Assembly: GCA_035948855.1 (NCBI GenBank)
Contig: DASZIT010000033.1
Location: 1 to 64,000, forward strand
Source: DASZIT01 sp035948855
GTDB lineage: Bacteria > Actinomycetota > Acidimicrobiia > Acidimicrobiales > RAAP-2
Direction: 5' to 3'
DNA: 64,000 nt
Shown here in pieces: positions 16,257-24,190 of this stretch (positions are counted from its first letter, which is position 1; each line of letters starts with the position of its first letter). The notes under the pieces were generated by a model, which was not told the origin of the DNA, did not search any database, and was given only the letters and a program-made list of their open reading frames with translations. The translations under genes and the position numbers were made by a program.

Positions 16257-16793
16257 CTACGACGGAGTCCCGTATAGCAGAGAACCCGCCTCAACAGCCG
16301 AGAGAACCATTCGGACGACGTCATTCACTTGATCGGGAGGGGCATTTAGGACGTGGCGAGGCTCGATGTCGGCAGAGACAAACTCCTGATGCATGTGCCG
16401 GGTCGCCGCCTCGTCGGCGAATGCGTGATTCGGGCGGGTGGCAACTCGTTCGACACATACGTCAACCGGGGGCAGCAATATGACGTAGTGCAGCTCCTCG
16501 AGGCCGCTGGCCGAGGCGAACGTGCGAAGAAACCATGGGCCTACGATCCCGTCGTAGACGGTGAAGTAGCCACCCGATGCGTACTGGCCCGCCGCGGATG
16601 CCGCCGCCCGGGTGACTACTTGGTTCTGCTCGTGTGCCTCCGGTAGCCAAGGGGCAATCGAGCCAGTGGCCAGGAAGCCGAAAAAGGAGTCGCCGGCGAC
16701 GAAGACGCTGCGCGGAGATGCTTCGGCGATGGCCTTCGAAACCGTGGACTTTCCCGCGCCCGGCGGGCCGGTAATCAGTAGGAGCGAACCCAT
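16257..16793 (-). CDS. P-loop ATPase/kinase (AAA_33-like)
   Basis: Small nucleotide kinase-like protein of 178 residues. The Walker A motif GPPGAGKSTVSK lies at residues 8-19, a VAGDSFFGF segment follows where the acceptor-binding aspartate often sits, and VILLPPVDVCVERVATRP resembles the Walker B/lid region of gluconate- or chloramphenicol-phosphotransferase-type kinases. ATG 16793 is chosen over one three codons earlier because the P-loop is then 8 residues in. A CACAAT hexamer seven bases upstream could be a -10 box. No partner gene hints at the substrate; it diverges from a secreted repeat protein. Base composition looks less GC-rich than the flanks. Confidence 0.8.
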   Translation of the reverse strand: MGSLLLITGPPGAGKSTVSKAIAEASPRSVFVAGDSFFGFLATGSIAPWLPEAHEQNQVVTRAAASAAGQYASGGYFTVYDGIVGPWFLRTFASASGLEELHYVILLPPVDVCVERVATRPNHAFADEAATRHMHQEFVSADIEPRHVLNAPPDQVNDVVRMVLSAVEAGSLLYGTPS

Positions 16794-16963
16794 GCTCCAC
16801 ATTGTGGCTCATCGCCTTCGGATCCAAAGCAGAGCCTGTCACGTTGCCGAGGACAACTACGGAATGTCGCCAGCACGCCTACCCGCGGGACTGGATAGTG
16901 GCTAGCGTCAATGTCTGGGATCGCCGACCAAACGGCTCGGTGCTCCTTTGGGGAGCAGCAGCA

Positions 16964-18142
16964 ATGGGCCACCGCGACGAACGTGGGCGGGATGTCAGAG
17001 CTAGAGCGGCAGTCCTTCTCCTGAGTGTGGCCATGGTTGCCATGACCCTTCTCACACCATCGGCGACCGCCGGAGCCGATTCGGCTCCGGCAACCCCGGC
17101 TGGGGGCGGATCCCTGCCACCAGTGGTGGGGATCGCGGGGACTCCCGACGGCGGTGGGTACTGGTGGGCTGACATCTTCGGAGACGTATTCCCAAGCGGC
17201 AACGCCGGCTGGTTCGGGTCGTTGACGGGTCTGCCCCTCAATTCCCACATCGCCAACCTTGTCTCCACTCCTGACGGGAGGGGCTACTGGCTCGTCGGCG
17301 GAGACGGAGGGGTCTTTGCCTTTGGAGAGGCCGGCTTCTACGGATCCATGGGTGGCCAACGCCTGAATGCTCCCGTGGTCGATCTTGCCCCCACCAAAGA
17401 CGGGAAGGGGTATTGGCTGGTGGCCTCGGACGGTGGAATCTTCGCCTTTGGGGACGCGACATTCCGTGGTTCGATGGGAGCGGCACACCTGAACAAGCCG
17501 ATTGTCGGTATTGGCTCTGACTTTGCGACCGGGGGTTACTGGGAGGTGGCGTCCGACGGGGGCGTGTTCGCCTTTGCAGCACCGTTCTTTGGGTCAACCG
17601 GTTCACTGTCTCTCGCCCAACCCGTCAACGGCATGGCCGTAACTTCTGGCAGCCGGGGCTACTGGTTCGTAGCCTCAGATGGCGGTGTCTTTGCCTTCGG
17701 GGATGCCGGTTTCCAGGGGTCACTGGTGGGTCAGCCCTCGAATGCACCGGTTGTCGGCATCGCTACGGACTTCGCCACCGGCGGTTACTGGCTGGTTGGC
17801 GCCGACGGTGCCGTCCGCGGGTTCGATGCGCCGACGGGACGCCCTCTCCCGGTGACGGTGACCTCGGTCACCGCCACCACCACCCCGTACGATCCCACCC
17901 GGGCTTCGGCCGGCTATCCGGCTGAGCAAGTCAATTTCATTGTCGGTGGCTCTCCCACTGGCAGCATGACTTGCCCAATTGAAATAATTCACAACGGGGC
18001 GGTGGTCGGAAGTACCGTCGCCGGAATCGGACTCCCGGCCGGCAGCCCTTCCTCGGTTCAAGAGTCCGTCACTGTCAATGTCTCCGGCGACAACTTCAAT
18101 GGCAATCCGTCGAATGCCCAGGTGGCCTGCTACACGCCATGA
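16964..18142 (+). CDS. Secreted protein with six 42-residue propeller-like repeats
   Basis: Secreted protein of 392 residues with a signal peptide (basic start, then AAVLLLSVAMVAMTLL and a TAGA cleavage region). About residues 48-300 are six tandem units of 42 residues with the core GYWLVASDGGVFAFGDAGF followed by xGSxGxxxLNxPVVGI. Regular Trp, Asp-Gly and Gly-Ser positions suggest a beta-propeller, six blades if each unit is a blade. Similar repeats occur in many secreted actinobacterial proteins without known function. The last 90 residues (VTSVTATTTPYDP...) look like a separate beta domain with two cysteines. ATG 16964 has GGGGAG 8 nt upstream. Function unknown; surface binding or cell-wall association is plausible. 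Confidence 0.8.
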   Translation: MGHRDERGRDVRARAAVLLLSVAMVAMTLLTPSATAGADSAPATPAGGGSLPPVVGIAGTPDGGGYWWADIFGDVFPSGNAGWFGSLTGLPLNSHIANLVSTPDGRGYWLVGGDGGVFAFGEAGFYGSMGGQRLNAPVVDLAPTKDGKGYWLVASDGGIFAFGDATFRGSMGAAHLNKPIVGIGSDFATGGYWEVASDGGVFAFAAPFFGSTGSLSLAQPVNGMAVTSGSRGYWFVASDGGVFAFGDAGFQGSLVGQPSNAPVVGIATDFATGGYWLVGADGAVRGFDAPTGRPLPVTVTSVTATTTPYDPTRASAGYPAEQVNFIVGGSPTGSMTCPIEIIHNGAVVGSTVAGIGLPAGSPSSVQESVTVNVSGDNFNGNPSNAQVACYTP

Positions 18143-18193
18143 GGGCGGGACCAATCGCGTCCGCTGATCCCTGAGGGTCGCCAGGCTCCCATC

Positions 18194-18970
18194 TCAGCTC
18201 CCGGAGACGGTGACGGGCACCGGCTCGTAGGTGGTCCGGAAGCTACGGGAGTATGCACAACGGGCTACCACCGCGTACCGGCCGGGGCTGGTAGCCGGTG
18301 GCACGGTCAATTTGACCTGCCACTGCGCGGCACCACCAGCCGATCCGACGACTTCACCGATCCCGGTCAATGCACTGGGCTGTGCTGCCGACCAGAGATA
18401 GACATCGGGATTGGATATTGCGTCACAGCCGCCGCCAAGCGAGGATACCGTCAGCGTGGCGCCGGCTGGCACGGTGGTACTTGGGTCGACCTGAAGGTGG
18501 TACGGCGTCGCCACGTTGACGGCTACGGACGAATAGGTGAAGTCAGGGGTTCCGATTGTCGGGTCTTCGCAAATGGCCCCGAGGGTCGCCGCTCCGATCG
18601 TCACGGCGGGGAGCACGGTGTGGATCGTCCACTCACGGTCAGATCCAGCGTTTGCCTGTCCGAGTGGTTCGCCAAAGTCATAGGTGACCTGCGGCCCGCC
18701 ATTCGGGTCTTGGGTGAGCGCGACGCTGCCGATGTGCCCAGGGGCACAATTGCCCCCCGACACCGTGATCGGTCCACCCACCGTCAGATTGGTCGAACTG
18801 ACAGTCAAACCGCCGGGACGGGAAGACGCAGTGGCGGTGGTCCGTGTTGGGGGTGTACCAAACGAGCCGTTGGGCTTTGCGCCATCGTGAGATGCGGCAC
18901 ATGCGGTAGCGGACAGACAGACAACCAACGCGAACGGGGCGAATCGTGCGGGAATCAGGATCGACCGCAC
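18194..18970 (-). CDS. Secreted or lipid-anchored protein of unknown function
   Basis: 258 residues, start GTG 18970. The N-terminus has a signal peptide with a possible lipobox ending SATAC (Cys at about residue 23), although Ala rather than Leu is at -3, so lipidation is uncertain. The mature part has two similar beta-rich halves: LTVGGPITVSGGNCAPG and, later, TVPAGATLTVSSLGGGCDA, each starting an Ig/TIG-like module with a cysteine. Another cysteine (VARCAYS) near the end could pair. No enzyme motif is seen. It converges with the repeat protein and lies next to the mutase gene, with no shared role apparent. Confidence 0.7.
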   Translation of the reverse strand: MRSILIPARFAPFALVVCLSATACAASHDGAKPNGSFGTPPTRTTATASSRPGGLTVSSTNLTVGGPITVSGGNCAPGHIGSVALTQDPNGGPQVTYDFGEPLGQANAGSDREWTIHTVLPAVTIGAATLGAICEDPTIGTPDFTYSSVAVNVATPYHLQVDPSTTVPAGATLTVSSLGGGCDAISNPDVYLWSAAQPSALTGIGEVVGSAGGAAQWQVKLTVPPATSPGRYAVVARCAYSRSFRTTYEPVPVTVSGS

Positions 18971-19039
18971 CGGATCACTTGCCTATCCCGCGAAGATTGC
19001 AGCATGAGACCACGATGTTGGATGAACCAACGTGCCCGT

Positions 19040-20665
19040 CTACGTACCGGGCCGGTACTCGCCGAACACCCCCCGGAGAACGTCGGATACCTCTCCCAGC
19101 GTCGCCATCCGACCCAGGGCCTCCTTCATCGGCACTAGCAAGTTCTGGGTCCCCCGGGCCGCCGCCTCCACATCCGCCAGGGAAGCGTCCACCGCGGACT
19201 GGTCGCGCTCGGCTCGTATTCTCTTGACCGATTCCACCTGCGTACGCTGCAGCTCCTCGTCGATGGGGAACACCTCGGCGGGGTCGTTGGTTTCATCGAC
19301 GAACTTGTTCACCCCGATGACGATCTTCTCGTCGTCGTCGATGGCCTTGGCAAACGCATAGGCCGCCTGTTCGATCTCGCCTTGCATGTAGTGCGCCTCG
19401 ATGGCATCGACGGCGCCACCCATGGCGTCGATCCGCTCGAGATATTCCCAGGCGCCCTTCTCAACTTCGTCGGTCAGCGACTCGACGAACCACGATCCGG
19501 CCAATGGGTCGACGGTGTCAGCGATGCCTGACTCGTAACCCACGATCTGCTGGGTCCGCAGCGCGATCTTGGCCGCCTTTTGGGTGGGCAAACCGAGCGC
19601 TTCGTCGAAGCCGTTGGTATGGAGGCTCTGGGTACCCCCGAGGGCGGCGGCCAATGCCTGGACGGTCACCCGGACGATGTTGTTCTCCGGTTGTTGGGCG
19701 GTGAGGGTCGAGCCCCCCGTCTGGGTGTGGAAGCGGAGCAGTTTGGACTTCTCGTCCTTGGCCTTGAACCGCTCCGTCATGATCTTTGCCCACATCCGGC
19801 GCGCGGCCCGGTACTTCGCCACCTCTTCGAACAGATTGTTGTGGGCGTTCCAGAAGAAGCTGAGCCGGGGGGCAAAGGCGTCGATGTCCAACCCCGCGGC
19901 CAGCGCCGCGTCGACGTAGGCGATCCCGTTGGCGATGGTGAAGGCGATCTCCTGTACCGCCGTCGATCCGGCTTCGCGGATGTGGTAGCCGGAAATGGAG
20001 ATGGTGTTCCAGGCCGGTAGGTGCTCGGCGCAGTACGAGAAGGTGTCGGTTACCAGCCGCATCGACGGGCGCGGCGGGTAGATGTAGGTCCCCCGGGCTA
20101 CGTACTCCTTCAAGATGTCATTCTGAATGGTGCCGCCGAGCAACTTCGGATCGACCCCGTTCTCCTCGGCCACCAATTGGTAGAAGAGCAGCAAGATGGC
20201 GGCGGTGGAGTTGATGGTCATCGAGGTGGTGACCTCGTCGAGTGGGAGGTCGGCCAGCAGCAGCCTCATGTCGGCCAGGGAGTCGATGGCCACTCCCACC
20301 TTCCCAACTTCACCCTCCGAGCGGGGATGATCCGAATCGAGGCCCATCTGGGTCGGGAGGTCGAAGGCACACGACAGCCCGGTCTGGCCGGCACCGAGGA
20401 GGAACTTGAACCGTTGGTTGGTCGAGGTGGCATCACCGAAACCGGCGTACTGCCGCATGGTCCAGAGGCGCCCCCGGTACATGTCGGGGCGGATCCCCCG
20501 GGTGTATGGGTAACTGCCCGGTTCGCCCAGCTGTTGATCGGGGTCCCAGCCGTCAAGATCGGCCGGGCGGTAGACGGGTCGGACCTCGATCCCCGAGTCG
20601 GTACGCCGCTCGCTGCCCTTGGCGGGAGCGGAGGACGTACTGGAAGGCGGGATCTTCGGTGCCAT
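19040..20665 (-). CDS. Methylmalonyl-CoA mutase family protein, large subunit (substrate domain only)
   Basis: Adenosylcobalamin-dependent acyl-CoA mutase subunit of 541 residues. It contains the acyl-CoA TIM barrel (LWTMRQYAGFGDA, GLSCAFDLPTQMG, DSDHPRSEGEVGKVGVAID, GTIQNDILKEYVARGTYIYPP, ISISGYHIREAG) but ends before any DxHxxG B12-binding domain. It therefore needs a separate small B12-binding subunit, which is not in this window. The Tyr of RQYAGF, typical of methylmalonyl-CoA mutase, is kept; 2-hydroxyisobutyryl- and ethylmalonyl-CoA mutases share this general layout, so specificity is open. ATG 20665 follows a TAACCT -10 box by 7 nt and has no ribosome site (probably leaderless). The adenosyltransferase at 29.1-29.7 kb could supply the cofactor. 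Confidence 0.9.
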   Translation of the reverse strand: MAPKIPPSSTSSAPAKGSERRTDSGIEVRPVYRPADLDGWDPDQQLGEPGSYPYTRGIRPDMYRGRLWTMRQYAGFGDATSTNQRFKFLLGAGQTGLSCAFDLPTQMGLDSDHPRSEGEVGKVGVAIDSLADMRLLLADLPLDEVTTSMTINSTAAILLLFYQLVAEENGVDPKLLGGTIQNDILKEYVARGTYIYPPRPSMRLVTDTFSYCAEHLPAWNTISISGYHIREAGSTAVQEIAFTIANGIAYVDAALAAGLDIDAFAPRLSFFWNAHNNLFEEVAKYRAARRMWAKIMTERFKAKDEKSKLLRFHTQTGGSTLTAQQPENNIVRVTVQALAAALGGTQSLHTNGFDEALGLPTQKAAKIALRTQQIVGYESGIADTVDPLAGSWFVESLTDEVEKGAWEYLERIDAMGGAVDAIEAHYMQGEIEQAAYAFAKAIDDDEKIVIGVNKFVDETNDPAEVFPIDEELQRTQVESVKRIRAERDQSAVDASLADVEAAARGTQNLLVPMKEALGRMATLGEVSDVLRGVFGEYRPGT

Positions 20666-20672
20666 GGGCAAC

Positions 20673-20678
20673 AGGTTA
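20673..20678 (-). promoter_or_regulatory. Candidate -10 box for the mutase gene
   Basis: TAACCT on the minus strand, 7 nt before ATG 20665. It matches the TANNNT motif and spacing seen at other probable leaderless genes of the window. Confidence 0.45.
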
Positions 20679-20789
20679 CGGTTTCCTGAACCCCGGGTTC
20701 ACACCGGCGCGCTTAGGGCCGCCGATAAGTGAAGAGTTCGAGCCAGGGCCGGTTCACCGAAATGGCGCCTCTGGACGTCTCCCATTGGG

Positions 20790-20818
20790 CTGCCGGCCGC
20801 ACTTTGTGCGGCCGGCAG
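20790..20818 (-). terminator. Strong hairpin downstream of the rhodanese-MoeB gene
   Basis: A perfect 13-bp inverted repeat (ctgccggccgcac / gtgcggccggcag) with a 3-nt loop, 40 nt beyond the stop of the minus-strand MoeB gene. No T-tract follows. Strong GC hairpins without U runs are common as actinobacterial terminators. A smaller dyad (gaaccccgggttc) lies at 20690-20702, close to the mutase promoter. Confidence 0.6.
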
Positions 20819-20858
20819 TCGGACTCAGCGGTAGTCCTGAGTTGCCGAGCTCCGGTCC

Positions 20859-22049
20859 TTAGGACGCGGTGGCGGGGACCGCCACGTGGGGCATGCACAG
20901 CTCGTCGTATTCGGCGATCACGATCTCGCCGGCATTGGGGCCGCAGGTCGGGCACTCAGGGTCGCGGTGCACGTTGAACGTCCGGAAGCTCTGCTCGAGG
21001 GCGTCGTAGGCCAGCAGCCTTCCCTGGAGGGTCTCACCCAGGTCGAGGAGGATCTTGATCGCCTCCACCGCCTGGATCGAGCCGACGATTCCGGGCAGTA
21101 CACCCAGCACACCGGCTTCCGAGCAACTCGGAGCCAGCTCGGCCGGAGGCGGCTCGGGGATCATGCATCGGTAGCACGGCCCCACCCACGGGTTGAAGAC
21201 GGTGATCTGACCCTCGAACCGGAAGATCGATCCGTGGACCACCGGGATGTTCTTTATCAGGGAGGCGTCGTTGACGAGGTAACGGGTCGGGAAGTTGTCG
21301 GTCCCGTCCACGATCACGTCGTACCCGTCGATGATGTCGAGGATGTTGTCCGCCCCGAGCCGGACGTCGTAGGTGACCACGTTCACGTCCGGGTTCATCA
21401 ACGTCAGGGTCTTCTTGGCCGAATCCACCTTTCGCTCGCCGATGCGATCGGTGTTGTGGAGAATCTGGCGTTGCAGGTTGGAGGCGTCGACCACGTCCAT
21501 GTCGATGATGCCGATGGTTCCCACCCCGGCGGCAGCCAGGTAGATGGCCGCCGGCGAACCGAGACCGCCGGCCCCGAGCAGCAGGACCTTCGAGTCGAGG
21601 AGCTTGAGCTGGCCGGTCTCCCCGATCTCGGGCAGGAGTAGATGGCGCTGGTAGCGGTTCCGCTGCTCAGAGGACAGCGATTGGGGTGTCGACCACTCCC
21701 GCCCCTCGTCCTTCCAACGGTTGAAACCGCCGATGACCGACGACACATCGGTGTAGCCGAGCTCCTGGAGGGTCTTGGCCGCAAATGCCGAGCGGGTGCC
21801 GCCGGCGCAGTACACCACCAGGTGCGACGATTTGTCGGGGATCCGCCCCTCGACCGAGGTCTCGAGGGTGCCCCGGGGGATATGGACCGCCCCTGGAAGT
21901 GCCCCCTGCTCGTACTCATCGGGCTCGCGGACGTCGAGGACCACGGCCTTGTCCGCCGACAACTCCTGCTCGGCCTGGGCTGGGTCGATCTCCCGCACCG
22001 CCGCCTTGGCCTCGGCCAACATCTCTCTGAAGGTGGGCACAACTATCAC
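20859..22049 (-). CDS. Rhodanese-MoeB/ThiF fusion: sulfur-carrier adenylyltransferase/sulfurtransferase
   Basis: Activates the C-terminal Gly-Gly of a sulfur-carrier protein (MoaD, ThiS or CysO type) with ATP and probably helps load sulfur. 396 residues. A rhodanese domain comes first (about residues 20-115: VLDVREPDEYEQG, IPRGTLE, active-site Cys81 in VVYCAGGTRSAF). The MoeB domain follows from about 125 (RYQRHLLLPEIGETGQ, LLLGAGGLGSPAAIYL, DMDVVDASNLQRQI, DNFPTRYLVND), with zinc pairs CYRC and CPTC. In the well-known MoeZ proteins the rhodanese domain is at the C-terminus, so the order is reversed here. Start GTG 22049; GTG 22040 is also possible. A hairpin terminator follows. Confidence 0.9.
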   Translation of the reverse strand: MIVVPTFREMLAEAKAAVREIDPAQAEQELSADKAVVLDVREPDEYEQGALPGAVHIPRGTLETSVEGRIPDKSSHLVVYCAGGTRSAFAAKTLQELGYTDVSSVIGGFNRWKDEGREWSTPQSLSSEQRNRYQRHLLLPEIGETGQLKLLDSKVLLLGAGGLGSPAAIYLAAAGVGTIGIIDMDVVDASNLQRQILHNTDRIGERKVDSAKKTLTLMNPDVNVVTYDVRLGADNILDIIDGYDVIVDGTDNFPTRYLVNDASLIKNIPVVHGSIFRFEGQITVFNPWVGPCYRCMIPEPPPAELAPSCSEAGVLGVLPGIVGSIQAVEAIKILLDLGETLQGRLLAYDALEQSFRTFNVHRDPECPTCGPNAGEIVIAEYDELCMPHVAVPATAS

Positions 22050-22244
22050 TATCCTCGTTCGGCGGAGCTGCCCGGTCGTGACCGGTCCTCCGTGCCTTCA
22101 ACTGCGATCTAATACGTATATAAACCCTACCAGCGGGGTCAACATTCCCTCCTGGAGGGTCCCGGCCGGCGGCGAGCCCATATCCCCAGGCCGACCGCCC
22201 CAATCCGGACGTCGAGGCGCGGCTCGCCGGTCCATGATGTCGAG
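22050..22244. promoter_or_regulatory. Divergent intergenic region between rhodanese-MoeB and nitroreductase genes
   Basis: 195 bases with an unusually AT-rich patch (taatacgtatataaa, 22110-22124) containing the palindrome atacgtat. On the plus strand CATGAT (22233-22238) lies 6 nt before ATG 22245 and is the best -10 candidate for the nitroreductase gene. The AT-rich patch may hold the minus-strand promoter or an operator. No RNA gene seen. Confidence 0.4.
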
Positions 22245-22844
22245 ATGGAACTGAGCGAGGCGGTCCAGGCCCGCAGGATGACCAGGAACTTCTCCGGGCG
22301 GGAGCTGCCACCCGGTTTGTTGGATTCGATGCTGTCCGACACCCTGCGAGCCCCTTCGGCCGGGAACACCCAGGGCCGGGAGTTCGTGGTCCTGGAGGGC
22401 CCGACCCAGACGACACGGTACTGGGAGGCCACCACCGACCAGGCGTGGCGGGCCACATCCCGGCGATTCGCCGGGATGTCCCGAGCCCCGGTGGTCGTCT
22501 TGCCCTTCGTGGATCCCGAGGCCTACGGGGCCCGGTATCTCGAGCCCGACAAGACCCGGAAGGACGGTGCCGAGATCGAATGGGTGGTCCCCTTCTGGTT
22601 TGTGGACGCCGCCTACTCGGTGATGACCCTGCTGCTCCGGGCGACCAGCGAGGGAATCGGCGGCGCCTTCCTCGGCAATTTCCGAGGTGAGCTCCCCCTC
22701 CGCACCGCCCTGGGTGTGCCCGACCGCTACCGATGGCTCGGGGCCGTCCTCCTCGGCGAGGCCGCCGAGCCCGACCCGCCGTCTTCGTCCCTCTCCCGAC
22801 CGAAGCGACCGTTCGCCGACGTCGTCCATCGGGGTCGTTGGTAG
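22245..22844 (+). CDS. Nitroreductase-family flavoprotein
   Basis: FMN-dependent NAD(P)H oxidoreductase of the nitroreductase fold, 199 residues. The FMN-contact arginine segment appears as VQARRMTRNFSGRELP near the N-terminus, followed by LRAPSAGNTQGREFVVL, typical of the family, and the later strand IGGAFLGNF before a helical segment. Residues about 80-120 form the variable substrate cap (EAYGARYLEPDKTRKDG). ATG 22245 lies 6 nt after a CATGAT -10 candidate and has no clear ribosome site. The substrate cannot be assigned; other members reduce quinones, nitro compounds or F420-linked substrates. The next gene follows after 130 nt and has its own ribosome site. Confidence 0.85.
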   Translation: MELSEAVQARRMTRNFSGRELPPGLLDSMLSDTLRAPSAGNTQGREFVVLEGPTQTTRYWEATTDQAWRATSRRFAGMSRAPVVVLPFVDPEAYGARYLEPDKTRKDGAEIEWVVPFWFVDAAYSVMTLLLRATSEGIGGAFLGNFRGELPLRTALGVPDRYRWLGAVLLGEAAEPDPPSSSLSRPKRPFADVVHRGRW

Positions 22845-22974
22845 CCACCGGAGGCCGCGGGCTCCTCGGCCCGGTCGGGCAGAGGTAACTGGCCAGGTGC
22901 CGGGCAAGGACGAACCGCCACCCTGTGGAGGTCCATCCAATGCGCCCTTCACGCCTGCACCCTGGAGGTACCCA

Positions 22975-23643
22975 ATGACCACATCCACCGCCGCGCTCTC
23001 GCCGATCGGTGGCGAATCACCGATCGATGCGAAGTCGAGTCCCCCATTTCGATCGCCGGGCGGATCCTCCGACATCCTCCGGATTGTCCGGTGGGAGGAC
23101 CCGATCGCCGACCCCCACGGCGTCCATCCGTGCTCGCGCTACGTCGAGCTCTACTGGCTCGGAATTCTCGGACCATCGACAACTTGGCTTCTCCGCCGGC
23201 TCTCCTACGGGCTCGAGGTCCACGTCGACGGGTTCGATCTGCACCTGGCCGAGACAGCCCGGTCACTGGGACTCGGTGACCGCATGGGAAAGAACTCTCC
23301 GTTCCGGCGCGCCTTGCACCGGCTCTCCACCTTCGAGCTGGCCCGGTCCCACGGGACCGCGGGCATGGCTGTCCGCACCCGCATCCCGCCATTGCCGCTT
23401 CGGCACCTCAACCGATTGCCCGAATCGCTGCAACAGAGCCACCGGGGTTGGCTGGCCGAGCAACGCCTCCCCGAACCCGAGCAAATGCGGCGGCGGGCCG
23501 GTCGATTGGCCGCGGGTCTGGCTGCCTCCGGATGTGGCCGGGAGGAAATCGAGCGGCGGCTGGGTGGTTGGCAGTTCCACCCGGCCGTGGCGTTTCAAGC
23601 CGCCAAGGATGCAGTGGCTCCGGCGATTACACCCGTCGGCTGA
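22975..23643 (+). CDS. Conserved-looking protein of unknown function
   Basis: I cannot name the family. 222 residues, no signal peptide or certain membrane span. The central part (HPCSRYVELYWLGILGPSTTWLLRR across residues 43-67) has a look I associate with uncharacterised actinobacterial proteins: a Cys, several aromatic residues and a helix ending in basic residues, followed by a DLHLAETARSLGLGDRMGKNS segment. The C-terminal third is Arg-rich and helical (EQMRRRAGRLAAGLAASG). ATG 22975 has a good GGAGG site 6 nt upstream. It stands between nitroreductase and coiled-coil genes on the same strand. Function unknown. Confidence 0.7.
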   Translation: MTTSTAALSPIGGESPIDAKSSPPFRSPGGSSDILRIVRWEDPIADPHGVHPCSRYVELYWLGILGPSTTWLLRRLSYGLEVHVDGFDLHLAETARSLGLGDRMGKNSPFRRALHRLSTFELARSHGTAGMAVRTRIPPLPLRHLNRLPESLQQSHRGWLAEQRLPEPEQMRRRAGRLAAGLAASGCGREEIERRLGGWQFHPAVAFQAAKDAVAPAITPVG

Positions 23644-23714
23644 TCGGTCTCATCGGATCGAAGCGTTCGAACTCGCAGGCGGCAGCTAACTCCATGTACC
23701 AAAGGGGTAGCGTT

Positions 23715-24059
23715 ATGAGTGTGGAGATCCAGGTCTGGACACTGATCGGCGTCGTGATCGCCGGCGGCGGCATCGCCACTGCCTTGATTCTTCACGCGAT
23801 GGGTTTCCTCGGTGACCGGATCGATTCACTCGGTGAACGGATCGATGGGATCGACCACCGGATCGATGCGCTCGACCACCGGATCGATGCGCTCGACACC
23901 AAGCTCGACACCAAGATCGATGCGCTCAGCAACCGGATGGACATCAAGTTCGATCTTCAGTCGTCTCGGATGGATTCCCTGGTGGCCGAGCTGGGGCACG
24001 TGAACCTGACGCTCGGCGAGCTGGTCGGCAAGGCCCATACCCACGATCGGGTGGCGTAG
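23715..24059 (+). CDS. Small membrane-anchored coiled-coil protein
   Basis: 114 residues. A transmembrane helix spans about residues 7-29 (TLIGVVIAGGGIATALILH). It is followed by about 55 residues of heptad repeats based on HRIDALD (RIDSLGE, RIDGIDH, RIDALDH, RIDALDT, KLDTKID, ALSNRMD), a clear coiled coil, then a short helical end (MDSLVAELGHVNLTLGELVG). ATG 23715 has AAGGGG about 8 nt upstream. Such short single-pass coiled-coil proteins occur in many bacteria, often called unknown or Bdr-like; they may oligomerise or scaffold membrane complexes. The upstream and downstream genes do not suggest a partner. Confidence 0.78.
   Translation: MSVEIQVWTLIGVVIAGGGIATALILHAMGFLGDRIDSLGERIDGIDHRIDALDHRIDALDTKLDTKIDALSNRMDIKFDLQSSRMDSLVAELGHVNLTLGELVGKAHTHDRVA
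23851..23898 (+). repeat. 21-bp tandem repeat encoding coiled-coil heptads
   Basis: A 21-nt unit (starting tcgaccaccggatcgatg) is perfectly repeated at 23851-23871 and 23872-23892, with a third partial copy. Each unit encodes one seven-residue heptad. This suggests growth of the coiled coil by in-frame duplication. Confidence 0.8.
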
Positions 24060-24190
24060 GCGACCCGGCCTGGCTACCTCACCGCTCGATCCTCCGCCGA
24101 ATGGCCGGGCCGGCGGCCGGTGTGTGAAACTCACCGGCGAACGCAGCGCCTCGACATCTGGCTGTCGGCCGCTCGGTCTGGGGGAGGAAC

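Noticed and set aside
23851..23898. Short direct repeats as a CRISPR array
   Set aside because: Contiguous 21-bp units with no spacers that encode protein heptads.
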